A stretch of 64,000 bases of DNA from Kordiimonas sp. Lineage in GTDB: Bacteria; Pseudomonadota; Alphaproteobacteria; Sphingomonadales; Emcibacteraceae. The stretch covers positions 62,001 to 126,000 of the forward strand of contig PADB01000011.1 in assembly GCA_002700365.1 (NCBI GenBank). Direction: 5' to 3'. A model generated the notes under the pieces. The model searched no databases. It was not told the origin of the DNA and was given only the letters and a program-made list of their open reading frames with translations. How positions within the stretch are numbered: the first letter of the stretch is position 1; each line of letters opens with the position of its first letter. Position numbers and translations under genes: made by a program. Positions 29,302 to 38,427 of the stretch are shown one piece after another.

Positions 29302-30825
29302 TTAGCTCGCCGCCTTGGCACGGTCAGCCTGCCACTGTTCCCACAATTTCTGGTCTGGGGAACCGTCATAATCCATATTATCAACACTTTTGTTGAGCTT
29401 GTACCATTCCAGTACGTCCTCAACACTGGCCCCACCACAGTTGCCCTGATAAATCTGGTGTACGGGCAACCAGGCCTGTACGTATTTTTCAGGCTCGTGG
29501 TCAAAAATGTTCTTACAACCATCAGAACAGAAGTGATATGTCTCGCCATTGTGTTCCGAACTACGGAAGCATATGGTGGTCGGATCATCCGGTTCGGTAA
29601 AGCCCATGGGAATCTGACATGTCTGACACAACATCGGCAGTGTCTGGTTATAGAAACGGTTACCCGCATCTTTTTCTGCCTGCCAATGGTCATAACGTGG
29701 ACGATAATACTTGTTAAAGGTGTCCGGATATTTGCTATCCAGCCATTGCATTTCGTCTTCGTTCGGCACCCATGTATGGAACGCCGCCGCATGGGTATAG
29801 TTATAGAAAATAGACCATACTTCATGAGAAAGACGATCTTTTTCCTTAGCCGGAATGTCATGGAATTTAGGCAGCTTAATACCATAACGGCCCAGATCTT
29901 CGAAGAGAGAGGTCCCTGCATCTTCGAAATAGATTTCCCACGCCTCTTTCCAGGACATAATCCGTTTAGGCAGCATGTAATCCATCATCATGGCCACAAG
30001 ACTTAAGAAGCGGTAACCACGCCAGAACCATTTATCAATCCAGTGCTGCACAATCGGCACATTGCGTTCATCCTGTTCCAGCATGAATTTAATCACACCA
30101 AGACCCAGAGTCATGTGACGGGCTTCATCGGACTGCGCTGAGAAGCCAAAGGTCACTGTGGCCATATCACCATTAAAAGCGGCCCCTGACATAAACGGCA
30201 CAAACAGCAAATTCGTCAGCACATATTCAAATGAGAATGAAATGGCCGTCAGGAACTCAAAAGGCCCCGCGGTCATGGCATCGTCAAAGAAGGATTTCGG
30301 CACGGACAGATACCATACACGGTCATGCATATGGCCACGGTTATGCAGTCCATCGAAATATTTATTGTAATGGCTCATGGAATGAAGCTGCGTTTGCACG
30401 TGGCGGAGCTCATCAATGGCCTGCATTTGACACGCCACCCGCGCACCGACGCCTCCAAAATGACGACCCACATGGGTAAAGCCCCGTGCGGCGGCATATT
30501 CCAGCGGGCTAACACCTGTCAGGAAGATCTTAATGGCGTTGATGTAACGCGCATCTGTGATCCCCAAGTGACCATTATTCTGCGCAAAACTGTCAATCAC
30601 GGCATACAGTTTACGCTCTTTTTCCGCCTGAAACTTCCAGTAGGCATCCATCGTCAGGCGGAACGGGTCTTCCCATTCATCCCAGTCGTGAATAATAATG
30701 CCCTCATATTTGTCGTAAGGATATACCTTCTCTTCCGGCTGATAGGTGGTATCCCACCCAAGCCCGCGGGTCAGCAAAGAATACCGTTCTTTAATACCCA
30801 TGCGTTTTTTCTTGTTTACGGCCAT
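29302..30825 (-). CDS. dmpN: Phenol hydroxylase alpha subunit, diiron (P3)
   Basis: A 507-residue catalytic subunit of the soluble diiron monooxygenase family. The expected ligands are all present: Glu109, Glu139-x2-His142 (D-E-L-R-H), Glu200 and Glu234-x2-His237 (D-E-A-R-H). A C-terminal YHS-type Cys cluster (C-x2-C and later C-x3-C, about 398-440) is also typical of DmpN. With DmpL and DmpO it forms the hydroxylase that inserts one oxygen atom into phenol or related aromatics to give catechols. There is no sign of damage. Confidence 0.95.
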   Translation of the reverse strand: MAVNKKKRMGIKERYSLLTRGLGWDTTYQPEEKVYPYDKYEGIIIHDWDEWEDPFRLTMDAYWKFQAEKERKLYAVIDSFAQNNGHLGITDARYINAIKIFLTGVSPLEYAAARGFTHVGRHFGGVGARVACQMQAIDELRHVQTQLHSMSHYNKYFDGLHNRGHMHDRVWYLSVPKSFFDDAMTAGPFEFLTAISFSFEYVLTNLLFVPFMSGAAFNGDMATVTFGFSAQSDEARHMTLGLGVIKFMLEQDERNVPIVQHWIDKWFWRGYRFLSLVAMMMDYMLPKRIMSWKEAWEIYFEDAGTSLFEDLGRYGIKLPKFHDIPAKEKDRLSHEVWSIFYNYTHAAAFHTWVPNEDEMQWLDSKYPDTFNKYYRPRYDHWQAEKDAGNRFYNQTLPMLCQTCQIPMGFTEPDDPTTICFRSSEHNGETYHFCSDGCKNIFDHEPEKYVQAWLPVHQIYQGNCGGASVEDVLEWYKLNKSVDNMDYDGSPDQKLWEQWQADRAKAAS

Positions 30826-30898
30826 TTTATATCTCCGTTCATCAAACTCTTAGATTTATGCTCTGCTACAGCACACTTCCCGGTTCATCTTTTCTGGG

Positions 30899-31171
30899 TC
30901 AGGCTCCCCAGCTCAACTCAAAATAGTCGTCTTCTTCATCGACGTTGCCCGCCAGACTGATGACGCTCAGGTGAATTTCCTGAACATCCCAATCGCGGCC
31001 CAGTTTTTCTTCGACTGTTTCCTGTTTAACGATCAATTTACCGGGACAATCGATTTTAACCATCGCCGGATATTGATTAACGACAGCTTCCGGATTGTCT
31101 TCGGCAATCGCCTCAATAATTAAGCGGGCGTCATCGTTATTTTGTAGAGTGATAGAAACATTACGGGTCAT
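30899..31171 (-). CDS. dmpM: Phenol hydroxylase activator/coupling protein (P2)
   Basis: The frame is open for 122 codons, but the ATG at 31171 (M-T-R-N-V-S-I-T-L-Q-N) gives 90 residues, exactly the size of DmpM, lies 13 bp after the dmpL stop, and has AAGGAG upstream. It is a cofactorless effector protein that binds the hydroxylase and tunes substrate access and electron flow, with typical W-D-V-Q-E-I-H-L-S and acidic C-terminal segments. Confidence 0.93.
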   Translation of the reverse strand: MTRNVSITLQNNDDARLIIEAIAEDNPEAVVNQYPAMVKIDCPGKLIVKQETVEEKLGRDWDVQEIHLSVISLAGNVDEEDDYFELSWGA

Positions 31172-31184
31172 CGCGTGACACTCC

Positions 31185-32186
31185 TTATAGCTCAAGGCCG
31201 GCCTTTTTGGCCCGCTTGTCAAGATCAGCATTAATGGCTTCAAACGCTGCAGCCGCAGCTTCTTCACCCAGTGTTTTCTGTGCCAGCGGCGTAAAGGCTT
31301 CTTCTGCCTGTGCCCGCCATTTTTTTACCCAATCGGAAATGAGAGCTTTGTTCTCATCGCTTTCCGCCGCACAGACTTTCAACAGGTTATCCGCCCATTT
31401 CTTTTCTTCAGCGTACCAGTCCACCATGAATTCATTCAGCATGGACAGAGCCGCCCCGTTATGGGCGGCAATCGCCGCATCAAAGGCGTCATAAGTCAGG
31501 CCGTAAACAATGGCATCCATGCAAAAATTCTGGGCGATATGTAGTTCAAACCAATCGTCCAACACAAAGCTGTCTTCCACCATTTTCCGGATCGGCTGCC
31601 AGGCTTCATCTTCCAGCCAATAGTCTTTGGCTTTGGTGAGTGACGTCCCGCTGTTACCGTCCAGCAGTAGACCAACGCGGCTGATAATTTGCGCAATGCC
31701 CAAACGGTCCATAGCCGCAAAGATACCTACCTGACTGACCGAAGCACCATAAGAACGATCAGAAAAATCTGAATTGTTCATGTTCGCGCCCCACTCGTAA
31801 TGACGCAGCGGCAGGAAAAAATACCCGACTTTCTCTTTCCATTCATCGCTAATGCTGTCCAACAGGTTCCGCTTTTCAACAAAGCTGAAATTCTTTTCCT
31901 GTGCTTCCATCATGCGAGAACGGGCGATGGTGTAAGTCCCATAGTAATATTGGCGCGGGTCACGATAGCTGTACCAATCTTCCATTTTGATTTTGGTCAG
32001 ATTTTTGTCATACAGCTCACGACTGGAATCCCAGGTCGGACGAAAATGGAAATTGTCCGTAGGCTGGATATCGAATGTACCCTCTTCATAACGGGTCGCT
32101 GGCTTATCTGCACCCAAACGTTCCGCAACATTAGCATATGTGTTCCGCCGTGGCTGAAGAACCGATGTTTTAATCTCTAGACTCAC
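31185..32186 (-). CDS. dmpL: Phenol hydroxylase beta subunit (P1)
   Basis: A 333-residue ferritin-fold structural subunit, close to the 331 residues of DmpL. The N-terminal region has P-R-R-N-T-Y-A-N-V and Y-S-Y-R-D-P-R-Q-Y-Y-Y-G-T-Y, highly characteristic of the beta subunits of phenol and toluene monooxygenases. It lacks the diiron ligand pairs, as it should. Confidence 0.95.
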   Translation of the reverse strand: MSLEIKTSVLQPRRNTYANVAERLGADKPATRYEEGTFDIQPTDNFHFRPTWDSSRELYDKNLTKIKMEDWYSYRDPRQYYYGTYTIARSRMMEAQEKNFSFVEKRNLLDSISDEWKEKVGYFFLPLRHYEWGANMNNSDFSDRSYGASVSQVGIFAAMDRLGIAQIISRVGLLLDGNSGTSLTKAKDYWLEDEAWQPIRKMVEDSFVLDDWFELHIAQNFCMDAIVYGLTYDAFDAAIAAHNGAALSMLNEFMVDWYAEEKKWADNLLKVCAAESDENKALISDWVKKWRAQAEEAFTPLAQKTLGEEAAAAAFEAINADLDKRAKKAGLEL

Positions 32187-32223
32187 CTATCGTCTCCTGT
32201 TTTCCGCTATTTTAATACTATTG

Positions 32224-32487
32224 TCAGTCCCGTGACGGCTTCTGGTGACGCCACTTTAACTGCTCGAAATCTTTTTCGATGTCGCTTTTTATTTCTGTAA
32301 TTCTGGCATTGTTTAACGCACAGAATTCTTCAAACGCCGGGAAAGGCATCACAAGCTCTACGGTCAGAATTTCTTCACCTACCGTAAAATCAAATTCCAC
32401 ATAAAGGTTGCGTCGCACACCAGTGACGACAATGGTTTTATCATAATCTGACAAACGGTCCTGTGCGGACTGAAATCCTTGTGACAT
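32224..32487 (-). CDS. dmpK: Phenol hydroxylase assembly protein (P0)
   Basis: About 87 residues. It is the first gene of the operon, in the position of DmpK, whose role in Pseudomonas is assembly or iron insertion of the hydroxylase. The core V-T-G-V-R-R-N-L-Y-V-E-F-D-F and P-F-P-A-F-E-E-F-C fits the family. The frame opens at 32502, but GGGAG lies just before the ATG at 32487, so that is preferred. The sigma-54 promoter lies about 95 bp upstream. Confidence 0.9.
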   Translation of the reverse strand: MSQGFQSAQDRLSDYDKTIVVTGVRRNLYVEFDFTVGEEILTVELVMPFPAFEEFCALNNARITEIKSDIEKDFEQLKWRHQKPSRD

Positions 32488-32590
32488 GAAAATTTCTCCC
32501 AAAATCTCCCGCAGTCATAAGAAACGTGATCTCTCTATCGTTTACAATTCTTCGACATCACGAAACGCCTATACTGCTATAATTATAAAC

Positions 32591-32606
32591 AGCAAGTGTT
32601 ATGCCA
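32591..32606 (-). promoter_or_regulatory. Sigma-54 promoter of the phenol hydroxylase operon
   Basis: Read on the minus strand the site is TGGCATAACACTTGCT. It matches the -24/-12 consensus TGGCAC-N5-TTGCW at all positions but one, with the invariant GG and GC exactly ten bases apart. The start point would be near 32580, giving a leader of about 90 bases to dmpK. This is the promoter class used by dmp operons. Confidence 0.85.
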
Positions 32607-32751
32607 ACTTTATAACCCCCACAGCGACGGCATGTTTAACTGATTGTTTTTTCATTATATTTGAATTCTTATCCACTTAAATGCCACCCGGATATTTGCT
32701 CTCAACATCTCCGTTATCGCCATAACACCTCACGCAAAAGCTCTATTTTTT

Positions 32752-32797
32752 ATCATTTAATGAATACCGAGCATCGTGAAATTTGATCATTTAATAA
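32752..32797 (-). promoter_or_regulatory. Paired upstream activator elements of the dmp operon
   Basis: Two copies of ATCATTTAATRA lie at 32752-32763 and 32786-32797, in direct orientation 34 bp apart, about 170-215 bp upstream of the predicted start. The second sits in TTGATCATTTAATAA, which resembles one half of the XylR/DmpR operator (TTGATCAATTGATCAA). Distance and pairing fit enhancer sites for a sigma-54 activator. They overlap the end of the isomerase-like gene. Confidence 0.5.
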
Positions 32798-32799
32798 CT

Positions 32800-33393
32800 T
32801 TATGACCGCGCCAAACGTAATTCGCGTAAATAATCAAACAAAAAATTGAGCCGATCATTCCCCCAGAATATTTGGTCATCAATGATAAAACTGGGCACCC
32901 CGAAGACCCCATCTGTCTGCGCCGTCTGCCAATTCTGCTCTAGCTGCACACCCAGATCTTCATCCTCCAGACCACGCAGCACATCCCCCCGACTAAGGCC
33001 CACATCTTCGCCCACTTGCAACAACACCTCTACATCACCGATATCTGCGCCATTTGCCCAAGCCGCCTGCATCACCTTTTGAATATAAGGCTGTAATACC
33101 CCTTCGTTCTCCGCCACTAAAGACAAGATCGCGGCTTTTGTTGGGTCGGTCCCGGCGGGAGGGGGTTGAAATCGTATCCCCATTTTACGGCAATGGCGCT
33201 CCACATCCTGCCGTGAAACGCGCTGTTTAATTTTTGCCTGCGCTGCGGACGCCCGCCCATGGTATCCGCCCAAGGGACGCCAAACCATCCGCGCATAAAA
33301 ATCATCAAAAATTGTAAAAAGCGACTTAGACGCCAAATAACAGTAAGGACAGCGAAAATTAAAATAAACCTGCACATCAATATTGTCGGTCAT
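32800..33393 (-). CDS. 2-hydroxychromene-2-carboxylate isomerase-like / DsbA-fold protein
   Basis: A 197-residue thioredoxin/GST-kappa fold protein. The N-terminus reads Y-F-N-F-R-C-P-Y-C-Y-L-A and the C-terminus G-V-P-S-F-I-I-D-D-Q-I-F-W-G-N-D-R-L, the latter typical of HCCA isomerases (NahD). NahD-type enzymes usually have Ser where this protein has the first Cys, so a C-P-Y-C disulfide motif is retained. It could be an isomerase in aromatic degradation or a FrnE/DsbA-type redox protein. It sits between the two sigma-54 operons with a terminator upstream of it. Confidence 0.8.
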   Translation of the reverse strand: MTDNIDVQVYFNFRCPYCYLASKSLFTIFDDFYARMVWRPLGGYHGRASAAQAKIKQRVSRQDVERHCRKMGIRFQPPPAGTDPTKAAILSLVAENEGVLQPYIQKVMQAAWANGADIGDVEVLLQVGEDVGLSRGDVLRGLEDEDLGVQLEQNWQTAQTDGVFGVPSFIIDDQIFWGNDRLNFLFDYLRELRLARS

Positions 33394-33462
33394 TATCGCC
33401 TCCCACGTCTAAAATTTATGTCCTTTACACATTCTGGAATAACAACAGAACTGCAGAAAAGA

Positions 33463-33493
33463 AAAAGCGGGCAACATAACGCTGCCCGCTTTT
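33463..33493 (-). terminator. Terminator of the YCF48-DUF1329 operon
   Basis: The stem AAAAGCGGGCA / TGCCCGCTTTT has a nine-base loop. On the minus strand it is followed by a T-rich run (TTTTTCTTTT). It lies directly after the DUF1329 stop and before the isomerase-like gene. Confidence 0.85.
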
Positions 33494-33503
33494 ATTTCGT
33501 CAA

Positions 33504-34826
33504 TTATTTACCGGTCACACGCATATTCTGCACGGTAAATTTCTTCGGTGGGGCCATAGATGGATCTAACTGCCCTTTGAACTGACCTGTTGTGCAATGT
33601 TTGGACTGCACATCCAGCATCATAAAGGAGTCATCAATAGACACCCCGGACCCTTTGTTCTTTTCCAGATGGTGATCTGGATGGGTTTGACCAATGATAA
33701 AGGAACGCCATGGCTCACCCTTACGGTCATACTGTGTTGTCCGCGGGATCGTAAATGTTTCCGCATCAACATAATGTACCCGCCGGCTTAAGGGGTGGTT
33801 CTTATCCACTGGCACACTTTCCAGGATATGGGCTTTACGAAGCTGCCATGTAATCTGAGGGAAACAACCCCCCTGACCACCAAACTCGACAAACTGGTAA
33901 CCGTCGGCCTCTTTGTGGTCTTCGGATAGTTCCAGTTCATTATGCTTATAGAATGGCAGCATCACCATACGTGTGCCTTTATAGTTCCAATTCATATCGG
34001 AAATCCGGCCGTTATAGCCTTCGAAATCTTCAATCATCAAATCAGAACCCAGGAATGAATCCGTAACCTGCCCTGTTGCCAGACGCCGCACCCGACGCTG
34101 GAACCCAAGATACAACCACGCATTATCCCGCTTCAGGTCATTTTCAAACCGATGGATCAACAGCTGGGTGTTTTTCACGTCAAACGGTTCCAACACCTGC
34201 ACATAAATGCCCCTGAATAACTGACTTGGGTTATTGGGCAGATCCGGTTTCGGCTCATCGTTGATCCGATGTTTATAGTTCAGGAAGTGGAAACTGAATT
34301 TCAATGTCCGCTCAACCTTACCGGATTTGAAATCACGGAACTTCCAATAGAACGGAGAGATTGTGGCACTGTCGCCCCAGTTCAGTCCATATTTATAGTT
34401 CCACGCCAGCTTCTCCCCCGCACGCGGGTCATCGGCTTTGGGCTCTTCGGGAAACGGGCGGCCGGCTACAAAACCATTAATAGACCCGACCTTATCACCC
34501 AAAGTCACTTTATTCAGCCCATCATAAGTGGCCTGAATATAATTTTTGTTCAGCTCAAAAGGGATCGTTTCTGCAACGGTCATTTCCGTCCAGCCGTTCT
34601 TGATGAAGCTATACATTTCATCATCAAGAATTTCTTTGAACTGTTCCACATTTCCCTGATTAATTTTCATCCCGGCCGACAGCCCCTCATAAGTAGGCGT
34701 GCTGTTTTTATAGGGATAAAAACTGTTCTCCACATCAGCTTCCGAGGCGGCATGGGCATTAAAGCCCATACTACCCATGCTGATGGTAATGGCGGCCGCA
34801 GCCGTTAAGATATGTTTTTTCATCAT
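33504..34826 (-). CDS. DUF1329 outer-membrane lipoprotein-sorting-like protein
   Basis: About 440 residues with a signal peptide (M-M-K-K-H-I-L-T-A-A-A-A-I then A-H-A-A). The mature part has the DUF1329 look: rich in Tyr and Trp, with R-R-V-R-R-L and F-L-G-S-D-L-M-I-E-D-F-E-G-Y-N-G motifs. DUF1329 proteins have a LolA/LolB-like beta fold and occur with DUF1302, YCF48 and RND genes in clusters handling hydrophobic compounds. The transport role is inferred. AAAGG six bases upstream favours the second ATG. The gene is intact, unlike its two upstream neighbours. Confidence 0.85.
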   Translation of the reverse strand: MMKKHILTAAAAITISMGSMGFNAHAASEADVENSFYPYKNSTPTYEGLSAGMKINQGNVEQFKEILDDEMYSFIKNGWTEMTVAETIPFELNKNYIQATYDGLNKVTLGDKVGSINGFVAGRPFPEEPKADDPRAGEKLAWNYKYGLNWGDSATISPFYWKFRDFKSGKVERTLKFSFHFLNYKHRINDEPKPDLPNNPSQLFRGIYVQVLEPFDVKNTQLLIHRFENDLKRDNAWLYLGFQRRVRRLATGQVTDSFLGSDLMIEDFEGYNGRISDMNWNYKGTRMVMLPFYKHNELELSEDHKEADGYQFVEFGGQGGCFPQITWQLRKAHILESVPVDKNHPLSRRVHYVDAETFTIPRTTQYDRKGEPWRSFIIGQTHPDHHLEKNKGSGVSIDDSFMMLDVQSKHCTTGQFKGQLDPSMAPPKKFTVQNMRVTGK

Positions 34827-34841
34827 TCTCATCCTTTGCGA

Positions 34842-35800
34842 TTAGAAACGATAACGCAATGTGACCTGGATCTCGTCTTCGGCCTGCGCCATGCCGAGAG
34901 GGCCAGAGCGGAAACGTCCAAGAGGTTCAAACCCACCTAAACCAAGTGTATAGCCCGGTGCATGCCCCGGAAATGCTTCTGTAAATGGTGGATATGGGTT
35001 ACAGCTCCGACAATCATCAAAGCTACGCGCCCCTTTACCGACTTTGAAATTCGCCCCGACAATGAGACGCCAGTTATCGTTAATCAACCAGTCAACCTGT
35101 GGCGCCAATGTCACGGCACTCGCCCGCACGTCATACGCAGAAATAATCTGTGCAGACAGGCGGTTTTGCATCCACCAGCCCTTGATCAGGAAAGTCGCAA
35201 TCCAGTTGTCTTTCCAATCCGGCATTCCCGCCAGACCGGCTGGTCGCATTTCTTTTTCATGATCCAGCAGGTGTTGGCCGAATAGCTGTGCCGATAACAG
35301 GAACGCCTTGGTTTCATTCAGGAACGGGATAAAAGTATCACGGTCCCAACCGATCACATAACGCACCACATCAGATTCTGAATACAGACGTGGGTCCAGT
35401 GTATTGGCGAATTCCTCACCCGTGGTGTAGGCCAATTCAATACGGAACACAGATTTGATGCTATCCGCATAAATATCCATAGACCCGCCAAACAGATGAA
35501 TACGCGGGAATTCCACATCAAAGGCAATCAGGTAAGGGGTACCCGTTGGGTCTGTGACGCCCGTAAACGGATTAACAGAAGGAGGTCCATCAGTTCCCCC
35601 GTGCAGTGACGGCAACTGGCTCAGATACGTCAGGTAGTTAACAGAAAACCCAACGCTTTTATAGACACCTTCGACTTTACCACCGATCTGGGTATTATCC
35701 AGTTCCCAGTCCGGCAGGTTGACATTGCGGATACCAATTTGGTTTGGACCGAAATCTGTCGCGGCAACACCGTTAGCAACATCGGCACCATGATAAGCAC
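34842..35800 (-). pseudogene. DUF1302 outer-membrane protein, 5' part deleted
   Basis: The reading frame is open from about 35805 to the stop at 34842, and its sequence (G-P-N-Q-I-G-I-R-N-V-N-L-P-D then L-D-N-T-Q-I-G-G-K-V-E-G-V) is that of the middle and C-terminal part of a DUF1302 beta-barrel-like protein, ending in Q-V-T-L-R-Y-R-F as outer-membrane proteins do. The signal peptide and first half are absent. Upstream of about 35780 the DNA instead encodes the RND protein in another frame. No plausible start or ribosome site exists, so only a 257-codon internal frame from a Met at 35615 could be translated. Full-length family members are near 600 residues. Confidence 0.8.
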
Positions 35801-36928
35801 ATTAACAATGACGCAAATAGCCCACAGCGATGCATAGTAAGACAGTTTGGTATTAATCGGCACAGACCCCAATGAAATCAGCAATAAGCCGATCGCGTCT
35901 GACACAACGCCCAATGATCCCGGCCGGAACAGGCTGTCAAAAGTTTGTCGTGCAGCCTTTTTACTATCTTTGACGACTTCCAGCTCACTGTAATATCGTT
36001 CCACCAGCTGAATACCGTGGGACATGGCCCGCGCTGCAATCAGGAAGGGGATCACCATGGTGAGCGGGTCGAGGTTATATCCCAATAGCCCCAGAATACC
36101 GATCCCCCATATGGAAGAAATCGCAATGCCCGTCAGGGGAATAACCACGCCGTAAAGCCGGCGGAAATACACCACCAGCAACCCGAGCATCACAAGAAGT
36201 GTAAACGCAAAAATCTGGAAAACCTGTTCCTTGTAGGTATAGATCCAGCCCACAAGCATCGGTTGCCCCGTCACATAGATACGCGTCCCTTCGCGGGCTT
36301 CTTCCGCGCGGAATTGTTGAATTTGACGGAATGTTTCTTCGTAATCCAGCTCCCCTTCGTTTAAGGTACCCTTAATCACGGCGGCCTTCATATCGGGGGA
36401 AACCTGCAAACCGTAAACCCGTGGATTTGCCCGCACATCATTGCGCATGGCCACCAATTCTTCCGGGTCCAACACCGCCTTTTTTGACGGATCGTAATAG
36501 GGCTCCGATACAATGGCCCCCATTTCCGATAACCAAACCTTACGTGTGGTCCGGTGGGTCAGTGACGTTACCAGGTTATGGTTGATCCCCGGCAGATTAT
36601 CCACTTTCTGTGTTAGCCGGTGAATAGTCGCCAGAGTGTCATTATTAAAAATATCTCCTTCATCCACCTCTACACTGACGATGACAACATTAGCCCCGCC
36701 AAAAGTGTCACGAATGGAATTGTGGAGTTGAATATATGGATGCTCCTGCGGTAGCAGGTCGGCAAAATCGGAATACATCCGCACGCCGGGAATCTGCATC
36801 GCAAAGAAAATAGTAATCGCAAGAATAAGCCCTAAAAAGACTTTTGGATAAGCAAATAAGTGATCGTCTGCATCACGGAGGAAGTGGGTAAACCTTGACA
36901 TGACCCCTGTCCTTTCCCTTTCTGCCAA
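35630..36928 (-). pseudogene. RND/MMPL-family exporter, 3' half deleted
   Basis: The first about 395 codons encode the N-terminal half of an RND superfamily transporter: a helix near 25-45, the D-F-A-D-L-L-P-Q-E-H-P-Y periplasmic entry, then helices from about 240 to 395 ending in M-V-P-M-L-L-T-V-L-P. After that the frame runs on for about 37 codons out of frame through DUF1302 sequence and stops at 35630. Full-length relatives have close to 800 residues. The gene has lost its second half by deletion and cannot form a normal pump. It lies 34 bp after the YCF48 gene. Confidence 0.82.
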
Positions 36929-36962
36929 AGGCGGCGATATCTGCGCACGCTTTGGAAATAAA

Positions 36963-37940
36963 TTAATTCAGCTCAACGACGTGAAGGCTTCCACCACCAC
37001 CCGCAACCAGCATTTTCCCATTAGGTAGGGCCGTAATACCCCGCAAGTATCCATAATGCTGGATATCGCCAAAATTTTGCCACTGCCCGCCATTCAGGCG
37101 CATTAACGTATTGTTGTTACCCACGGCAAAAACCTGGCCATGGATTTCTGCAACGTTGTAAATAGGCGCATTTGTGGACGTGTCCTGATATTGCCAGCTC
37201 TGGCCGCCATCAGAAGTATGTAATATTCTCCCCTGAAGGCCGACAACCCACCCTTCTTCGGGGGTACGGAAATAACCGGATTGAGAATAGAATTCATTGG
37301 GGACCGGCTCACGGGCTTCCCAGGTCTCACCACCATCGCTTGTGGCATAGACGAAACCAAACTCCCCCACTATGACCGCATTTTGCGCATCCAGAAACTG
37401 TATCCGGGTAAACATGGCATCATCCATCACCGACAAGTCCTGCCAGTTGGCACCATCATCATCCGTCATGGTAATAAGGGTAAAACTCCCCACCACCCAG
37501 ACACGATTGGACGGGTCACAGGTCAGATCAAGGACTTCCTCTTCCGTGGCTATCGGCATAGCCGACCAATTCTGGGCGTTCTGATCGGAAAACCAGATGC
37601 GCCGAGCGACATCCAGCGCAACAAAACGCTGATCGGGACAGGCGGCCACATCAATAAACAGCGGATGCTTTGTCAGACTGCCATCCCCAACATAGCTGCG
37701 CTGCCATTGGCCACCATTATCTTCAGAAACAAGAATTGTGCCCCCTGCACCCACAACAACAGTATGGGTTAATGATTGGGCAACAGATTGAAATTGATCA
37801 AAACGTACGGTCGTGGCTTTCTTCTCCGCCTCAACCTTTTCCAGATCCAGCTTTGCTTCGCAGGCTGACAGCAATAATGCTGAACATACAGCCACGATAT
37901 ATAAGACGGACCTCCCCTTCAAAATTCTCTTAAACAACAC
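36963..37940 (-). CDS. YCF48-like beta-propeller lipoprotein
   Basis: A 325-residue protein with a lipobox L-L-L-S-A-C (Cys near 27), then repeated blades with the Asp-box pattern (S-E-D-N-G-G-Q-W, T-D-D-D-G-A-N-W, T-S-D-G-G-E-T-W, T-S-D-G-G-Q-S-W). This is the YCF48/HCF136 propeller, named from photosystem II assembly but common in non-photosynthetic bacteria beside RND, DUF1302 and DUF1329 genes. It is the first gene of the damaged operon and is itself intact. Confidence 0.88.
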   Translation of the reverse strand: MLFKRILKGRSVLYIVAVCSALLLSACEAKLDLEKVEAEKKATTVRFDQFQSVAQSLTHTVVVGAGGTILVSEDNGGQWQRSYVGDGSLTKHPLFIDVAACPDQRFVALDVARRIWFSDQNAQNWSAMPIATEEEVLDLTCDPSNRVWVVGSFTLITMTDDDGANWQDLSVMDDAMFTRIQFLDAQNAVIVGEFGFVYATSDGGETWEAREPVPNEFYSQSGYFRTPEEGWVVGLQGRILHTSDGGQSWQYQDTSTNAPIYNVAEIHGQVFAVGNNNTLMRLNGGQWQNFGDIQHYGYLRGITALPNGKMLVAGGGGSLHVVELN

Positions 37941-38230
37941 TTCGCGCTCCCTTTGAACAACCTGGCGTTATTGATTAACGCTCTATATTGGTTGCTACAT
38001 TAAAGTGTACCGATTAGTACACTTGATAATCAACGACATCATTCAAGAAAACTTCGTTTCCCGCCGGTAAACTTAAATATTCAGATACACCGATACATCA
38101 TGGCTGTTGATTATCCTCCCAAACCCCACGACATTGGTGAACTCCCACCTATCACCAAAATCAAAGGGCAATAAATCCGCCAAAATCACAATTTATTTTT
38201 TATTTGTTTATTTTGACGTAAGCAGAACTG

Positions 38231-38246
38231 TGCAAGCCCTATGCCA
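38231..38246 (-). promoter_or_regulatory. Sigma-54 promoter of the YCF48-RND-DUF1302-DUF1329 operon
   Basis: On the minus strand it reads TGGCATAGGGCTTGCA, matching TGGCAC-N5-TTGCW at all but one position with correct GG-to-GC spacing. It faces the YCF48 gene, leaving a long leader of about 280 bases. The same TGGCAT variant is used at the dmp promoter and at 49021-49036. Confidence 0.8.
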
Positions 38247-38427
38247 GAGTGTAGAAAAGCCCCCAAATAATATCCCGCTCGTCTTAAGTCCGTCAGGAAA
38301 ACTCTTAGCATTTCATGAGTATAATGAATTTTAACAAAAAACTAACCATAAACCGCAATGCATGCTATCTGCATATACACCAACACCCCAAAAGTTATCC
38401 ATATGGTCATTTCTATTGTCATTTAGC

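Noticed and set aside
35630-35805. Transposon or insertion sequence at the RND/DUF1302 joint
   Set aside because: No transposase fragment, terminal inverted repeat or target duplication is visible. The change is a direct junction.
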